A stretch of 64,000 bases of DNA from Devosia sp. FJ2-5-3 (GTDB lineage Bacteria; Pseudomonadota; Alphaproteobacteria; Rhizobiales; Devosiaceae): NCBI RefSeq assembly GCF_029201545.1, contig NZ_CP104007.1, positions 248,001-312,000 of the forward strand, given 5' to 3'. Made by a program: the position numbers and the translations under genes. Under the pieces are notes generated by a model, which had not been told where the DNA came from, searched no databases, and saw nothing but the letters and a program-made list of their open reading frames with translations. Below, one piece after another: positions 1 through 8,338 of this stretch. Each line of letters begins with the position of its first letter. The stretch's first letter is position 1.

Positions 1-186
1 GAGGTGATGGAATGCTATCTCACCACCGGAGAATGCGACGCCATCCTGCGCGTGGTGACGACGGATTTGCACGCCTATTGGCGCTTCCAGTCCGATTATC
101 TCATGCGCATCCCTTCCGTGCAGAGCGTCAAGACCGACGTGCCGATGGAAACCATCAAGCGCAGCCACGAGCTGCCGCTGCCCTGA
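1..186 (+). CDS. Lrp/AsnC family transcriptional regulator, C-terminal part (5' truncated by window edge)
   Basis: The reading frame is open from the first base and ends at a TGA at 184-186, so only about 61 C-terminal residues are visible. They match the ligand-sensing RAM domain of Lrp/AsnC regulators: V-x-E-C-Y-x-x-T-G, then a D-x-x-L-x-V strand, then the R-I-P-x-V-x-S segment and a final strand carrying T-x-I-K. Proteins of this family bind DNA as octamers or dimers and respond to amino acids. The DNA-binding half and the regulated genes lie outside the window. A LysE-type amino acid exporter gene starts at 634, which is a common neighbour of Lrp-type regulators, but a GFA-family gene lies between them, so the link is only suggestive. 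Confidence 0.8.
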   Translation, partial: EVMECYLTTGECDAILRVVTTDLHAYWRFQSDYLMRIPSVQSVKTDVPMETIKRSHELPLP

Positions 187-199
187 GGAGGAGGGTGTC

Positions 200-574
200 A
201 TGAGCGAGGTGGAAGGCGGATGCAGTTGTGGGGCGCTGCGGATAGTGGCGCGGGGGGAGCCCGATCGCGTCGGCATCTGCCATTGCCTCGACTGCCGCAA
301 ATATCACGGCGCCCTGTTCCATGCCTCGGCGATATTTTCCAACGAGGCGGTCACGATCAGCGGGCCGGTCGGGGAATTTGACGGGCGGTGTTTTTGCCCG
401 CTTTGCGGCTCTCCCGTATTCTCCCGCAGCGGCGATGAGATCGAGATCAGCCTGGGTGCGCTGGACGCACCGGATATGTTCGTCCCGACTTACGAACTCT
501 GGACGGTTCGGCGCGAGGCCTGGCTACCGGCCTTCCCGCACATGATCCCGTACCAGCGCAATCGCGAGCCCTAG
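200..574 (+). CDS. GFA family zinc protein (glutathione-dependent formaldehyde-activating enzyme/CENP-V domain)
   Basis: The 124-residue protein has the full set of GFA zinc motifs: a C-x-C-G near residue 8 (GGCSCGALRI), C-x-C-x2-C near residue 27 (ICHCLDC) and C-x2-C near residue 70 (CPLCGSPVF). Family members bind two zinc ions. Some add glutathione to formaldehyde, but most short homologues like this one have no proven substrate. The ATG at 200 follows a strong GAGGAGGAGGG ribosome binding site that overlaps the end of the preceding regulator gene, so the two are probably cotranscribed. Fold assignment is firm and function open. Confidence 0.85.
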   Translation: MSEVEGGCSCGALRIVARGEPDRVGICHCLDCRKYHGALFHASAIFSNEAVTISGPVGEFDGRCFCPLCGSPVFSRSGDEIEISLGALDAPDMFVPTYELWTVRREAWLPAFPHMIPYQRNREP

Positions 575-633
575 TCCCGGCCGCACTGGCACGCTATGAG
601 CAAGGCCTGCGCCCTTTGCCGCGAGACATTTCA

Positions 634-1284
634 ATGCCCAGCTTCCTGCCCGACATCTCCGTCATCGCCACCTTTGCCCTTGCCGCCTTCGTGCTGGCGG
701 TGACGCCGGGGCCGGACATGGCGCTGTTTGTGTCGCGCACGATCAATTGGGGGCGAAACCACGGCTTCGCCACGGTCATGGGTGCGCTCACGGGCATTGC
801 CGTCCACACCATGCTGGTGGCCTTCGGCATTTCGGTGCTGATCATTGCCGCCCCGGCCGCCTTCTGGGCGCTGAAAATCGTCGGCGCGCTCTATCTTGTC
901 TGGCTGGCGATCCAGGCGATCCGCGATGGCGGTGGGATCCTCGTGGTCAACAAGCAGGGCGGCAAGCAGCCAAGCTGGGCGCAGTCCTATCTCACCGGTC
1001 TTGGCATCAATCTCACCAATCCCAAGGTGGCGCTGTTCTTCGTGACCTTCCTGCCCCAGTTCGTCTCCGCGGATGACCCGTCTGCCTCGGCCAAACTGAT
1101 CTTCCTCGGTATCGAATTCGTCATTGTCTCGATCCCGGTCGTGGTGGCAACTGTCCTCTTTGCCGAATGGCTGACCCGCACGCTCAAGGAGAAGGCCTGG
1201 GTCGGCAAGGCGCTCAACTGGAGTTTTGCTGCCGTGTTCATGACCTTTGCGGCCACCATTCTGTTTGCCGAGGGCCGCAAGTGA
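634..1284 (+). CDS. LysE/RhtB family amino acid exporter
   Basis: This 216-residue integral membrane protein shows the LysE/RhtB signature near the N terminus (A-V-T-P-G-P-D-M-A-L) followed by about six hydrophobic segments. A second family motif, G-x-x-x-N-L-T-N-P-K, falls near residue 130. Such proteins export amino acids or derivatives by proton antiport. An in-frame TTG lies at 616, but the ATG at 634 puts the first membrane segment at the usual distance from the start, so I use it. The TGA stop overlaps the GTG start of the next gene (GTGA at 1281-1284), which implies translational coupling. The substrate cannot be read from the sequence. Confidence 0.85.
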   Translation: MPSFLPDISVIATFALAAFVLAVTPGPDMALFVSRTINWGRNHGFATVMGALTGIAVHTMLVAFGISVLIIAAPAAFWALKIVGALYLVWLAIQAIRDGGGILVVNKQGGKQPSWAQSYLTGLGINLTNPKVALFFVTFLPQFVSADDPSASAKLIFLGIEFVIVSIPVVVATVLFAEWLTRTLKEKAWVGKALNWSFAAVFMTFAATILFAEGRK

Positions 1285-2129
1285 ACTATCGCCACGCCTT
1301 CCACGCCGGCAATTTTGCCGATGTGGTCAAGCACACCATTCTCACCCGTATCCTCGCCTATCTGATGCGCAAGGACGCGCCGTTCCGGGTCATCGACACC
1401 CATGCTGGCGTTGGGATTTATGATCTCTTCGGCGATCAGGCGGAGCGGACCGGCGAATGGCAGGACGGCATCTTGCGGCTCACCGAGCGCGACTTGCCGC
1501 CGGCTGTGTCCGATCTGCTCGCGCCTTATCTCGATGCGGTCGAAGCACAAAACGCGGACGGTTCGCTCCGCTATTATCCCGGCTCGCCCTTCATCATCCG
1601 CCAGATGCTGCGGCCGCAGGACCGGTTGATGGCGCTCGAGCTGCATCCCAAGGATGTCGAAGAGCTCCGCGAGAACTTTGCCGGTGATGTCCAGACCCGG
1701 GTCACCCATCTCGATGCCTGGGCGGCCATGGGCACCCATCTTCCGCCCAAGGAAAAGCGCGGCCTCGTTCTGGTCGATCCGCCCTTCGAGGAAAAGGGTG
1801 AGTTCTCCCGCATGGTGGCGGGCCTCGTAAAAGCCCATGCTCGCTGGCCCGGCGGCATCTATGCCTTCTGGTATCCGATCAAGGACCCCGACGAGGTGAG
1901 CGCCTATGTCGCCGCGCTTGAGGCCACGGGGATCAGGAAAATCCTCCGTATAGAGCTTGCCATCCGTGCGCCGTCCTTCCCGCCGCGCCTGCATGGCACC
2001 GGCATGATCGTGGTCAACCCGCCCTATGTTCTCGAAGACGAAATGCGCACCCTGCTGCCGCTTCTTGCCAATGTCCTCGCCGATGAGGGCAGGGGCAGCT
2101 GGAGCGTCGACTGGGTGGCGGGCGAATAG
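1281..2129 (+). CDS. rlmJ: 23S rRNA (adenine(2030)-N6)-methyltransferase RlmJ
   Basis: The protein begins with the diagnostic MNYRHAFHAGNFADVVKH segment of RlmJ (ComJ/YhiR family), which methylates N6 of A2030 in 23S rRNA using S-adenosylmethionine. Its SAM-binding region is D-T-H-A-G-V-G-I-Y-D near residue 40 and its catalytic motif is DPPF near residue 167, the usual N6-adenine D/N-P-P-Y/F type. At 282 residues it has the normal family length. A longer open frame reaches back to 1167, but the conserved N terminus fixes the GTG at 1281 as the start, overlapping the stop of the LysE gene by four bases. Confidence 0.93.
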   Translation: MNYRHAFHAGNFADVVKHTILTRILAYLMRKDAPFRVIDTHAGVGIYDLFGDQAERTGEWQDGILRLTERDLPPAVSDLLAPYLDAVEAQNADGSLRYYPGSPFIIRQMLRPQDRLMALELHPKDVEELRENFAGDVQTRVTHLDAWAAMGTHLPPKEKRGLVLVDPPFEEKGEFSRMVAGLVKAHARWPGGIYAFWYPIKDPDEVSAYVAALEATGIRKILRIELAIRAPSFPPRLHGTGMIVVNPPYVLEDEMRTLLPLLANVLADEGRGSWSVDWVAGE

Positions 2130-2135
2130 GGTCTC

Positions 2136-2513
2136 CTAGCCCGGGCGGAACTGGCTCATGATGGCGAGGGGCCGATGCTCATTGTCATCGAAAAACGCCA
2201 TCCATTCCTCGAGCCCGTCCTGGTGGCGATGGATCAGGTGTGGCGCTTCGCGAAAATGGATGCCGCGCTCGCGCATGCTGGCATAGCTGGCTTGAATGTC
2301 ATCGACCCGAAAATAGAGAAGGCTGGCCTGCTCGGCCTGGCGGGGCTCCGCGCTCAGCATCAGCCTAATACCCCCGCAGTCGAAAAAGGCGAGGGGGCCA
2401 AAGGTGTAGAGATGCGGGATTTCGAGGACATCGCGCCACCAGATCTCGGCGGCGCCGATGCTGGAAACGGAACGACTGATCTGGCCGATGCTGCCGAACG
2501 GGGTGGGTGTCAT
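2136..2513 (-). CDS. VOC superfamily (glyoxalase/bleomycin resistance-like) protein
   Basis: The product is about 125 residues when started at the ATG at 2513 (MTPTPFGSIGQIS). It has a single vicinal-oxygen-chelate domain of two beta-alpha-beta-beta-beta units: an N-terminal strand with I-S-R-S-V, a G-I-R-L-M-L-S strand, and a second half ending in F-F-D-D-N-E-H-R-P-L, which carries the usual C-terminal metal-ligand region. VOC proteins include glyoxalases, dioxygenases and antibiotic-binding proteins; the substrate here is unknown. It lies 70 bp downstream of rlmN on the same strand and may be read from the same promoter. The frame extends to 2546, but without a better start. Confidence 0.75.
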   Translation of the reverse strand: MTPTPFGSIGQISRSVSSIGAAEIWWRDVLEIPHLYTFGPLAFFDCGGIRLMLSAEPRQAEQASLLYFRVDDIQASYASMRERGIHFREAPHLIHRHQDGLEEWMAFFDDNEHRPLAIMSQFRPG

Positions 2514-2583
2514 TCTGGCCTCCCAGGAGGAAGGCCAGAATATCAAGATCGGGTCGGGCTCGCCAGTGGGCGCGCTTCTGCGG

Positions 2584-3792
2584 TCAAAGTGTCAGCAGCG
2601 CGTCGCGGTCCTTCTTGGTCAGCCGCTCGCTCTCGCTCTTGAGCTGGCCGCAGGCTGCAAAAATGTCGCGGCCGCGCGGGGTGCGGACGGGAGAGGCATA
2701 GCCGGCGCGGTTGACGATGTCGGCAAAGCGCTCGATGCGGCTCGATGGCGAGGTGCCATAGTTCGAACCCGGCCAGGGGTTGAACGGGATGAGGTTGATC
2801 TTGGCCGGAATGCCGGCGAGCAGGCGCACCAGTTCCTTGGCCTCGGCGTCGCTGTCATTGATGCCGTCCAGCATCACATATTCGAAGGTGATCCGGCGGG
2901 CATTGGAAAGGCCCGGATAATTGCGGCAGGCTTCCAGCAGGTCCTTGAGCGGCCACTTCTTGTTGATCGGCACCAGCACGTCGCGCAGATCGTCGCGCAC
3001 GGCGTGCAGCGAAATGGCCAGCATCACGTCGATCTCGCTGCCGGTGCGCTCGATATAGGGCACGACGCCGGAGGTCGAAAGCGTGATACGGCGCCTCGAA
3101 ATCGACATGCCGTCGCCCGCCGAGGCAATCAGCAGCGCCTGCTTGACGTTGTCGAAATTGTAGAGCGGCTCGCCCATCCCCATCATGACGATATTGGTGA
3201 TGGCGCGGCTTTCCCCGCCGGGAACGAGGCCGCCATCATCGGGACGCGACCCGCCTGGAAAATCGCCGAGACGCTCGCGGGCCATGAGGATCTGGCCGAG
3301 GACTTCGCCGGCGGTCAGATTGCGCACGAGCTTCTGCGTGCCGGTGTGGCAGAACGAGCAGGTCAGCGTACACCCCACCTGCGAGGAAACGCAGAGCGTG
3401 CCGCGATCGCTTTCGGGGATATAGACGGTTTCGACCTCTACGGCCGGCATGTTGGGGTTCTGCGGATCGCGAAAGCGGAACAGCCACTTCCGCGTGCCAT
3501 CGGTCGAAATCTGTTCCGAGACGATCTCGGGCCGATCGAGGACAAAAGTATCCGCCAGTTTCTGGCGGACCGGCTTGGCCACATTGGTCATGCGGTCGAA
3601 ATCTGTGACGCCGTTGACATAGAGCCAGTTCCAGAGCTGGCTGGCGCGCATGCGGCCTTCCTTTTCCGAGACCACGTCATGGCTCGTCAAAGTCTCCGCG
3701 AGCTGCTGCTTGGAGAGGCCGATCAGGGACGGCCTTGTGGCCATGGCGGGCCGGATGGCAGTCGAATGGTCGAGGTTCAGCGCAATGCTCAT
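2584..3792 (-). CDS. rlmN: Dual-specificity RNA methyltransferase RlmN (23S rRNA A2503 C2)
   Basis: RlmN is a radical SAM enzyme that methylates C2 of A2503 in 23S rRNA and A37 in some tRNAs. The 402-residue protein has the C-x3-C-x2-C iron-sulfur cluster motif at residues 141-148 (CTLTCSFC), preceded by the conserved [10 protein letters not shown]. It also has the G-M-G-E-P-L-x-N-x-D SAM-binding motif. The C-terminal [14 protein letters not shown] holds the cysteine that forms the protein-RNA intermediate. Length and order of motifs are normal. The ATG at 3792 is the first start in frame. A VOC gene follows on the same strand. Confidence 0.96.
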   Translation of the reverse strand: MSIALNLDHSTAIRPAMATRPSLIGLSKQQLAETLTSHDVVSEKEGRMRASQLWNWLYVNGVTDFDRMTNVAKPVRQKLADTFVLDRPEIVSEQISTDGTRKWLFRFRDPQNPNMPAVEVETVYIPESDRGTLCVSSQVGCTLTCSFCHTGTQKLVRNLTAGEVLGQILMARERLGDFPGGSRPDDGGLVPGGESRAITNIVMMGMGEPLYNFDNVKQALLIASAGDGMSISRRRITLSTSGVVPYIERTGSEIDVMLAISLHAVRDDLRDVLVPINKKWPLKDLLEACRNYPGLSNARRITFEYVMLDGINDSDAEAKELVRLLAGIPAKINLIPFNPWPGSNYGTSPSSRIERFADIVNRAGYASPVRTPRGRDIFAACGQLKSESERLTKKDRDALLTL

Positions 3793-3928
3793 GGCAGGCC
3801 AAGGGTGTCCGGTAATGCAGGATGTGGGCGGCCAATAGCATATGGTGCGGCAAAGCGCAAAATAACACCGTCGGGAAGGTGCCTTGCGTCAGCCGCAGGA
3901 GAAATATCGGCGTCCGTGCCGCGGCGTG

Positions 3929-4435
3929 TCAGCACTCAGCGCCGATCGCCTGCTGCGCGGCAGTGGCGCCGGAAAGCGAATAGTTCTGGATGATGGTCGT
4001 CCCGGCGGAGTCCGTGCCGGTCACGCTCATCGAGGAGCCGGCACGAACGGCGGCCGCCAGGTTTGCCTCCTGCGCGCTATCGTCGAGCCAGGCGGCATCG
4101 CCCTGGGTAAACAGGGTAAAGCTCTGCCCGCCAATATTGACCGTTGCGCGCGATCCGGTCTGGAAATTGTAGCCGGCCACGACATTGAACTCGTTGACCA
4201 CGTCCTCGCCGGGGCGATTGGTGATGTAGAGATAGGCTTGGCCACCGCCCACAGGCGCGGGGTCGACCGATTTCGGCTTGGTCATGGCGAAGCACACCGT
4301 GCCGGCGCCGTCATCGGCCGCGTAGCTCGACCAGTCGCGAAAATCACCCAGAACCCGTGCCGACTGCGCCTGTGCCGGCAGCGTTGCGGCGAGGATCAGG
4401 GCAAAGGCAAATAAGGGCTTGGGCAAATAGGTCAT
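3929..4435 (-). CDS. Invasion-associated locus B (IalB) family exported protein, copy 1
   Basis: This 168-residue protein has a Sec signal peptide (hydrophobic stretch ending in AQA at about residue 23) and a mature part typical of the IalB family: an early V-x-G-x-F-x-D-W-S-S-Y, a V-C-F-A strand, and a C-terminal Y-S-L-S-G-A-T-A-A-x-x-A-I segment with a terminal cysteine. Bartonella IalB affects erythrocyte entry, but the family is widespread in free-living alphaproteobacteria with unknown role. A paralogue lies directly upstream (4537-5058) and shares the same ends, so this is a tandem duplication separated by a strong inverted repeat. Confidence 0.85.
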   Translation of the reverse strand: MTYLPKPLFAFALILAATLPAQAQSARVLGDFRDWSSYAADDGAGTVCFAMTKPKSVDPAPVGGGQAYLYITNRPGEDVVNEFNVVAGYNFQTGSRATVNIGGQSFTLFTQGDAAWLDDSAQEANLAAAVRAGSSMSVTGTDSAGTTIIQNYSLSGATAAQQAIGAEC

Positions 4436-4480
4436 AAAATCGGGCTCTTGGGTCAGGCTCTTGACGGCAGTCGGGCATGG

Positions 4481-4526
4481 GCCCCTCGGCCCGGCGCCCA
4501 GTTATGGCGGTTCCGGGCCGAGGGGC
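4481..4526 (-). repeat. 14-bp perfect inverted repeat between the two IalB genes
   Basis: GCCCCTCGGCCCGG at 4481-4494 is exactly complementary to 4513-4526, with an 18-base loop. On the minus-strand transcript it lies 10 bases after the stop of the upstream IalB gene and about 45 bases before the start of the second copy. No T-run follows it on either strand, so it looks more like an intercistronic mRNA-stabilising or attenuating hairpin than a classical intrinsic terminator. Confidence 0.6.
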
Positions 4527-4536
4527 AAGCCCTCAA

Positions 4537-5058
4537 TTACTTGCAGGCGGCGTCGATGGCGTTCATCGCGGCGGTGGCGCCGGAGAGCGAATAAGTATCG
4601 ATCGTATTGGTGCCGCGCTGGCTGGTGCCACGCACGAGCATCTGGCTACCACCCTTGAAGGCGGTCACAAAACCGGTCTCGTCGCCGGTCGAGGCCAGCC
4701 AGCCGGCGGAGCCTTCGGTCACCATCGGATAGGACTTGCCGTCAATGGCAGCGCTGGCATTTGCGCTGGTGGCATTGAACGGATAGCCGATCAGCGTCTG
4801 CACTTCGTTCTTGGTGCCCAGGCCCTTGCGATGAATGATCATGAAATGGATCGGATCACGGTTGGCGCCAGCCGGCTCAGATTTCTGCGGCTGCGCCGAA
4901 ATATAGCACATGACCCCGCTGGCATCCGTCGCCTGCCATGCCGTCCATGCGTTGAACGTGCCCAGTTCGGTTGCCTGCTGTGCCTGTACGGCAGGTGCAA
5001 AGCTGATGGCCGCTGCCATCGCGATCCCGATTGCGAGGCCACCGGTCTTGTTCATCAT
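4537..5058 (-). CDS. IalB family exported protein, copy 2
   Basis: The 173-residue protein has a signal peptide ending at about AVQAQ, then the IalB pattern (LGTFNAWTAWQ, V-M-C-Y-I, Y-S-L-S-G-A-T-A-A-M-N-A-I and a terminal cysteine). It aligns end to end with the copy at 3929-4435. Of the two adjacent ATG codons, the one at 5058 lies 10 bases after AGAGGA, so I start there rather than at the TTG at 5064. Predicted location is periplasm or outer surface; molecular function is unknown. It is the upstream gene of the pair and probably carries the promoter. Confidence 0.85.
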   Translation of the reverse strand: MMNKTGGLAIGIAMAAAISFAPAVQAQQATELGTFNAWTAWQATDASGVMCYISAQPQKSEPAGANRDPIHFMIIHRKGLGTKNEVQTLIGYPFNATSANASAAIDGKSYPMVTEGSAGWLASTGDETGFVTAFKGGSQMLVRGTSQRGTNTIDTYSLSGATAAMNAIDAACK

Positions 5059-5271
5059 TGCCAATTCATCCTCTTGTAAAGCTGACCGTCCGCGGAATGC
5101 TTTCCGCTCAACATGGCGCGGACATGGTTACCAAGCCGTCAAATCCCGCAAAATTGGCGGCTTTTGCGTCAAATGCGCGGCAAAGGCGGCGGCAATTTGA
5201 CACCAACCCCACCGATAGGGTGGGTTTGCAGGGATACGGTTAAAACCAGGCTAACACTGGCGTGATCGCCT

Positions 5272-5811
5272 TCACGCTGCGAGGGGATAGGCATGCTCGA
5301 CCACATAGGGTCCCCCGCCTACGCCCTCCTTGCTCGAGAACAGCACGAAGCGCGATACCGAAAATGTGATCGGCTCGAACCGACCCGCCTCGGCAATGAA
5401 GCGCGCTACATCCCCGGCATTGATTCCGCGCAATCGGGCCAGGGTCACATGGGGAACGAATTTGCGGCCCTCTGGCGGCAAACCCGCGCGCTGGAGCATG
5501 CGCTCATGGGCTGCCTGCAGGCGGATCAGGGCCTCATTGGGCTCGACACCGGCGTAAAGTGCACGCGGTTTGTCGCCGCCAAAAGCGCCGAGATGGGTCA
5601 GCCGCAGCGTAAAGCGCAGAGAGTTGGACAAGAAATCCAGGCTGTCGGCCACATCTTCGGCGCGGTTGCGATCGACATCGCCGATGAAACGCAACGTAAC
5701 GTGATAATCCTCCGGATCGATCCAGCGCGCGCCGGTAAGGCCCCCGCGCTTGAGTGAGAGGGTAAACCCGGTATCGGGCGGAATCTCGAGGCCTGTGAAG
5801 AGCCGGGGCAT
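5272..5811 (-). CDS. thpR: RNA 2',3'-cyclic phosphodiesterase (2H phosphoesterase)
   Basis: The 179-residue protein begins MPRLFTGLEIP and has the two H-x-T-L catalytic motifs of the 2H phosphoesterase superfamily, HVTLRF near residue 43 and HVTLARL near residue 126. ThpR (LigT) hydrolyses 2',3'-cyclic phosphate ends of RNA to 2'-phosphates and can ligate tRNA halves in vitro. A GGGAGA ribosome binding site lies eight bases before the ATG at 5811. It stands alone, divergent from the BI-1 family gene across a 200-bp gap. Confidence 0.9.
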   Translation of the reverse strand: MPRLFTGLEIPPDTGFTLSLKRGGLTGARWIDPEDYHVTLRFIGDVDRNRAEDVADSLDFLSNSLRFTLRLTHLGAFGGDKPRALYAGVEPNEALIRLQAAHERMLQRAGLPPEGRKFVPHVTLARLRGINAGDVARFIAEAGRFEPITFSVSRFVLFSSKEGVGGGPYVVEHAYPLAA

Positions 5812-6010
5812 GGCAAGATCTCCCTGGCGGAAGGTAGGAACGGTTCGGCGAGCCTAGCACAATGACGGGAATCGGCCAGCCCGGGCGTCGCTTCGTTCCA
5901 TTTTGCCTTGTAACTCAAGGCTTCCGTCTCCATATTTGCGAACAAGTGGCAACGCCAATTGCCCCCGGCGGTGACAAGACCGCAGTCTTCCAAGGGAAAG
6001 GAAACCGACA

Positions 6011-6736
6011 ATGGCTGAATATGACCGTCAGACCCTCAATGCGCGGGCCGGCTCGGCCGTAGCCATCGACGAGGGCCTGCGCAGCTACATGCTGCGCGTC
6101 TACAATTATATGGGCCTGGGCCTCGTGGTCACGGGTCTCGTCGCCTATTTCACCAGCCAGTGGGCCATGTCCAGCCCGGCCAATGCCGAGCTGCTCTATG
6201 CCAGCCCGCTTGCCTGGGTTCTCATGCTGTCGCCGCTGGCCTTCGTGCTGGTGCTGAGCTTCGGCATCAACAAGCTGTCCGTACCGGCAGCACAGGGCGT
6301 GTTCTGGGCGTTCGCGGCCGTCATGGGCCTGTCGCTCTCGTCGATCTTCCTGGTCTATACCGGCGCTTCGATCGCCAAGGTGTTCTTCATCACCGCCGCG
6401 ACCTTCGGCGCGATGAGCCTTTATGGTTACACCACCAAGCGTGACCTGACCGGCATGGGCAACTTCCTGATGATGGGCCTGATCGGCATCATCATTGCCT
6501 CGATCGTGAACATCTTCATGCAGTCCAGCATGATGGATTTCATCATCTCGGTCGTGGGCGTGCTGATCTTCACGGGCCTGACCGCCTATGACACGCAGAA
6601 GATCAAGGAAAGCTATTCCGAGCATTTTGGTGCCGACGTCATGGCCAAGAACGCCATCATGGGCGCGCTGAGCCTCTACCTCGACTTCATCAATCTGTTC
6701 ATGATGCTGCTGCGCCTCTTCGGCAACCGCGAGTAA
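6011..6736 (+). CDS. Bax inhibitor-1/YccA family inner membrane protein
   Basis: The 241-residue protein has seven hydrophobic segments, preceded by a cytoplasmic N terminus (about 35 residues) typical of the alphaproteobacterial BI-1 branch. The conserved LTAYDTQKIK motif sits near residue 194 and precedes the last helices. BI-1 homologues conduct Ca2+ or H+ (BsYetJ) or interact with FtsH (YccA); which applies here is unknown. AAGGAAA precedes the ATG at 6011 by about seven bases. The gene is monocistronic: an intrinsic terminator follows at 6787-6821. Confidence 0.9.
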   Translation: MAEYDRQTLNARAGSAVAIDEGLRSYMLRVYNYMGLGLVVTGLVAYFTSQWAMSSPANAELLYASPLAWVLMLSPLAFVLVLSFGINKLSVPAAQGVFWAFAAVMGLSLSSIFLVYTGASIAKVFFITAATFGAMSLYGYTTKRDLTGMGNFLMMGLIGIIIASIVNIFMQSSMMDFIISVVGVLIFTGLTAYDTQKIKESYSEHFGADVMAKNAIMGALSLYLDFINLFMMLLRLFGNRE

Positions 6737-6786
6737 CAGCATCAGTGATGATGGTCTGATCAAACGATTTGGTTGGACGAAATTCG

Positions 6787-6821
6787 GGACCGCAGCTTAC
6801 AAGGGCTGCGGTCCTTTTTTT
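6787..6821 (+). terminator. Intrinsic terminator after the BI-1 family gene
   Basis: GGACCGCAGC (6787-6796) pairs perfectly with GCTGCGGTCC (6805-6814) around an 8-base loop, followed by seven T residues. It lies about 50 bases after the stop codon at 6736 and just before the next gene at 6834. Confidence 0.92.
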
Positions 6822-6833
6822 GGTTTTTCTGTC

Positions 6834-7331
6834 ATGTCAGACACCGTCCTGCGTCCCTTCGCCTGGTCAGACGTTCCCGCCATCACGCGTATCTACCGGC
6901 ACTATGTCGATCACACCGCCATCACCTTCGATACCGAAGCGCCGGACGAGACCGCGATCGCTGAAAAATATGCGGCGCTGACACGGCTGGGCCATCCGCT
7001 GATCATCGCCGAGCGCGCCGGGCAGGTTTTGGGCTATGCCTATGCCAGCTATTACCGCCCCCGCGCCGCCTATCGGTTCACCTGCGAAGATTCGCTCTAT
7101 CTCGACCCCAATGAAACGGGAAAGGGGCTCGGCCGCGTCTTGCTCACCGAACTGCTTGCGCAATCCAAGGCCTTCGGCTTCAAGCAGATGCTCGCCGTGA
7201 TCACCGCCGACACGGCAAACTCCATCGCCATCCACGAAAAGTTCGGTTTCGAACGCGTCGGCTATTATAAGGCGGTCGGCTACAAATTTGACCGCTGGCA
7301 CGATATCGTCCACCTGCAGATGGCTCTCTAG
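6834..7331 (+). CDS. GNAT N-acetyltransferase, phosphinothricin acetyltransferase-like
   Basis: The 165-residue protein is a single GNAT domain of the Pat/MnaT type. The N-terminal strand (V-L-R-P-F-A-W-S-D) leads to an I-T-F-D-T motif. It continues with the Y-A-Y-A-S-x-Y-R-P-R-x-A-Y segment typical of the group and the acetyl-CoA pyrophosphate-binding loop GKGLGRVLL near residue 100. The end carries H-E-K-F-G-F-E-R-V-G. Homologues acetylate methionine sulfone/sulfoximine, phosphinothricin or similar small amines. The gene lies 13 bases upstream of the grpB-like gene on the same strand, so the two may be cotranscribed. Confidence 0.87.
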   Translation: MSDTVLRPFAWSDVPAITRIYRHYVDHTAITFDTEAPDETAIAEKYAALTRLGHPLIIAERAGQVLGYAYASYYRPRAAYRFTCEDSLYLDPNETGKGLGRVLLTELLAQSKAFGFKQMLAVITADTANSIAIHEKFGFERVGYYKAVGYKFDRWHDIVHLQMAL

Positions 7332-7343
7332 CAAAGGCGAAAA

Positions 7344-7874
7344 ATGCTCGGCCTGGCCCATGACCGCAATATTATGGTGCCATATGATCCGCGCTGGCCA
7401 TTGGCCTACGAGGCGGAGCGGCAAAGACTTGCCGAGGCGCTTGGCCCCCTCGCCGTCGCCATCGAGCATTATGGCTCGACCGCGGTCCCTGGCCTCAGCG
7501 CCAAGCCGATCCTCGACATTCTGCTAGGGGTGCGCGAGCTCGATGGCTGGCAACAGTGCCACGACCCGCTCATCGGGCTGGGATACGACTATGCGGCCCA
7601 GGCCGGTGTGCCCGGCCACCACATCTTTGGCCGGGGGCGGGATCTCACTGAGCGGACGCATCTGGTTCATGTGGTCGAACATGGCGGCGTGAGCTGGACG
7701 TCCAATCTGGCATTTCGCGATGCGCTCCGCGCTGATGAAGCGCTGCGGCAGCGCTATCTCGCGGTGAAAACTGCTGCCATTGCTCAGGCGCCGGACAGCC
7801 GGCTGGAGTACAACCGTCTCAAGGGCGGGGCCATTGCGGCAATGAAGTCTCTCCTGGCTTCGCCACGACCCTAA
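7344..7874 (+). CDS. GrpB family nucleotidyltransferase-fold protein
   Basis: The protein has 176 residues. The characteristic GrpB motif I-E-H-Y-G-S-T-A-V-P-G-L-x-A-K-P-I-L-D-I at about residues 38-57 is the G-S plus D-x-D-like core of a minimal nucleotidyltransferase. The C-terminal half has the Y-x-x-x-K-x-A-A and E-Y-N-x-x-K-G pattern. Homologues occur alone or fused to dephospho-CoA kinases; the reaction is not established. AAAGGCG precedes the ATG. The gene ends in a four-base convergent overlap with the GNAT gene at 7871-8338. Confidence 0.87.
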   Translation: MLGLAHDRNIMVPYDPRWPLAYEAERQRLAEALGPLAVAIEHYGSTAVPGLSAKPILDILLGVRELDGWQQCHDPLIGLGYDYAAQAGVPGHHIFGRGRDLTERTHLVHVVEHGGVSWTSNLAFRDALRADEALRQRYLAVKTAAIAQAPDSRLEYNRLKGGAIAAMKSLLASPRP

Positions 7875-8338
7875 CGCAGCTTCCTCTGCATCTCGACCGA
7901 GGTGATGAACCGGCCTTCACGGGGCGGGGCCATTTCGCTCCAGCCCATTGCCCGATAGAAGTCGCGTGCTGTTGCCGTGCTCTTGAGCTGGGCCACCTCC
8001 ACGCCGCGGCCGGCCAAGATCCTCTCCAGTTCCGCCAGCGCCGCGCTGCTGACGCCGGTTCGCTGATGCTTGGGGCTCACATAGTTCAGGCTGATCGTGT
8101 TGTCAGTCAGCGCGCCGACGCCGACAATCTGGCCATCGCGCACGGCCACGAACATGCTCGTCTCAGGGCTGGCGAGCATAGCGAGAACGCCTTCCGGCGT
8201 CTTGTTCGCCGTCCAGGCCGCAATGATCCGGGGGTCATTTCCGTGGTCGAGACTGCAGAGCTCGGTTATCGAGGCGACGAGCACGTCGCTCATGGCCGCC
8301 GCATCGTTCGTCCTCGCCGGGCGAACCCGGATGGTCAC
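7871..8338 (-). CDS. GNAT family N-acetyltransferase
   Basis: Started at the GTG at 8338, the protein has 155 residues and a complete GNAT fold. It begins V-T-I-R-V-R-P-A-R-T-N-D-A, has a central strand M-F-V-A-V-R-D-G-Q-I-V-G-V-G-A-L and a cofactor loop Q-R-T-G-V-S-S-A-A-L, and ends A-R-D-F-Y-R-A-M-G-W. The GTG start overlaps the TGA of the upstream DUF2794 gene (GTGA), the best support for this start over the longer frame that continues to 8557. Substrate is unknown. Confidence 0.82.
   Translation of the reverse strand: MTIRVRPARTNDAAAMSDVLVASITELCSLDHGNDPRIIAAWTANKTPEGVLAMLASPETSMFVAVRDGQIVGVGALTDNTISLNYVSPKHQRTGVSSAALAELERILAGRGVEVAQLKSTATARDFYRAMGWSEMAPPREGRFITSVEMQRKLR

Noticed and set aside
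2458..3993. A 511-codon plus-strand open frame opposite rlmN
   Set aside because: rlmN on the minus strand has all radical SAM motifs; the opposite frame has none.
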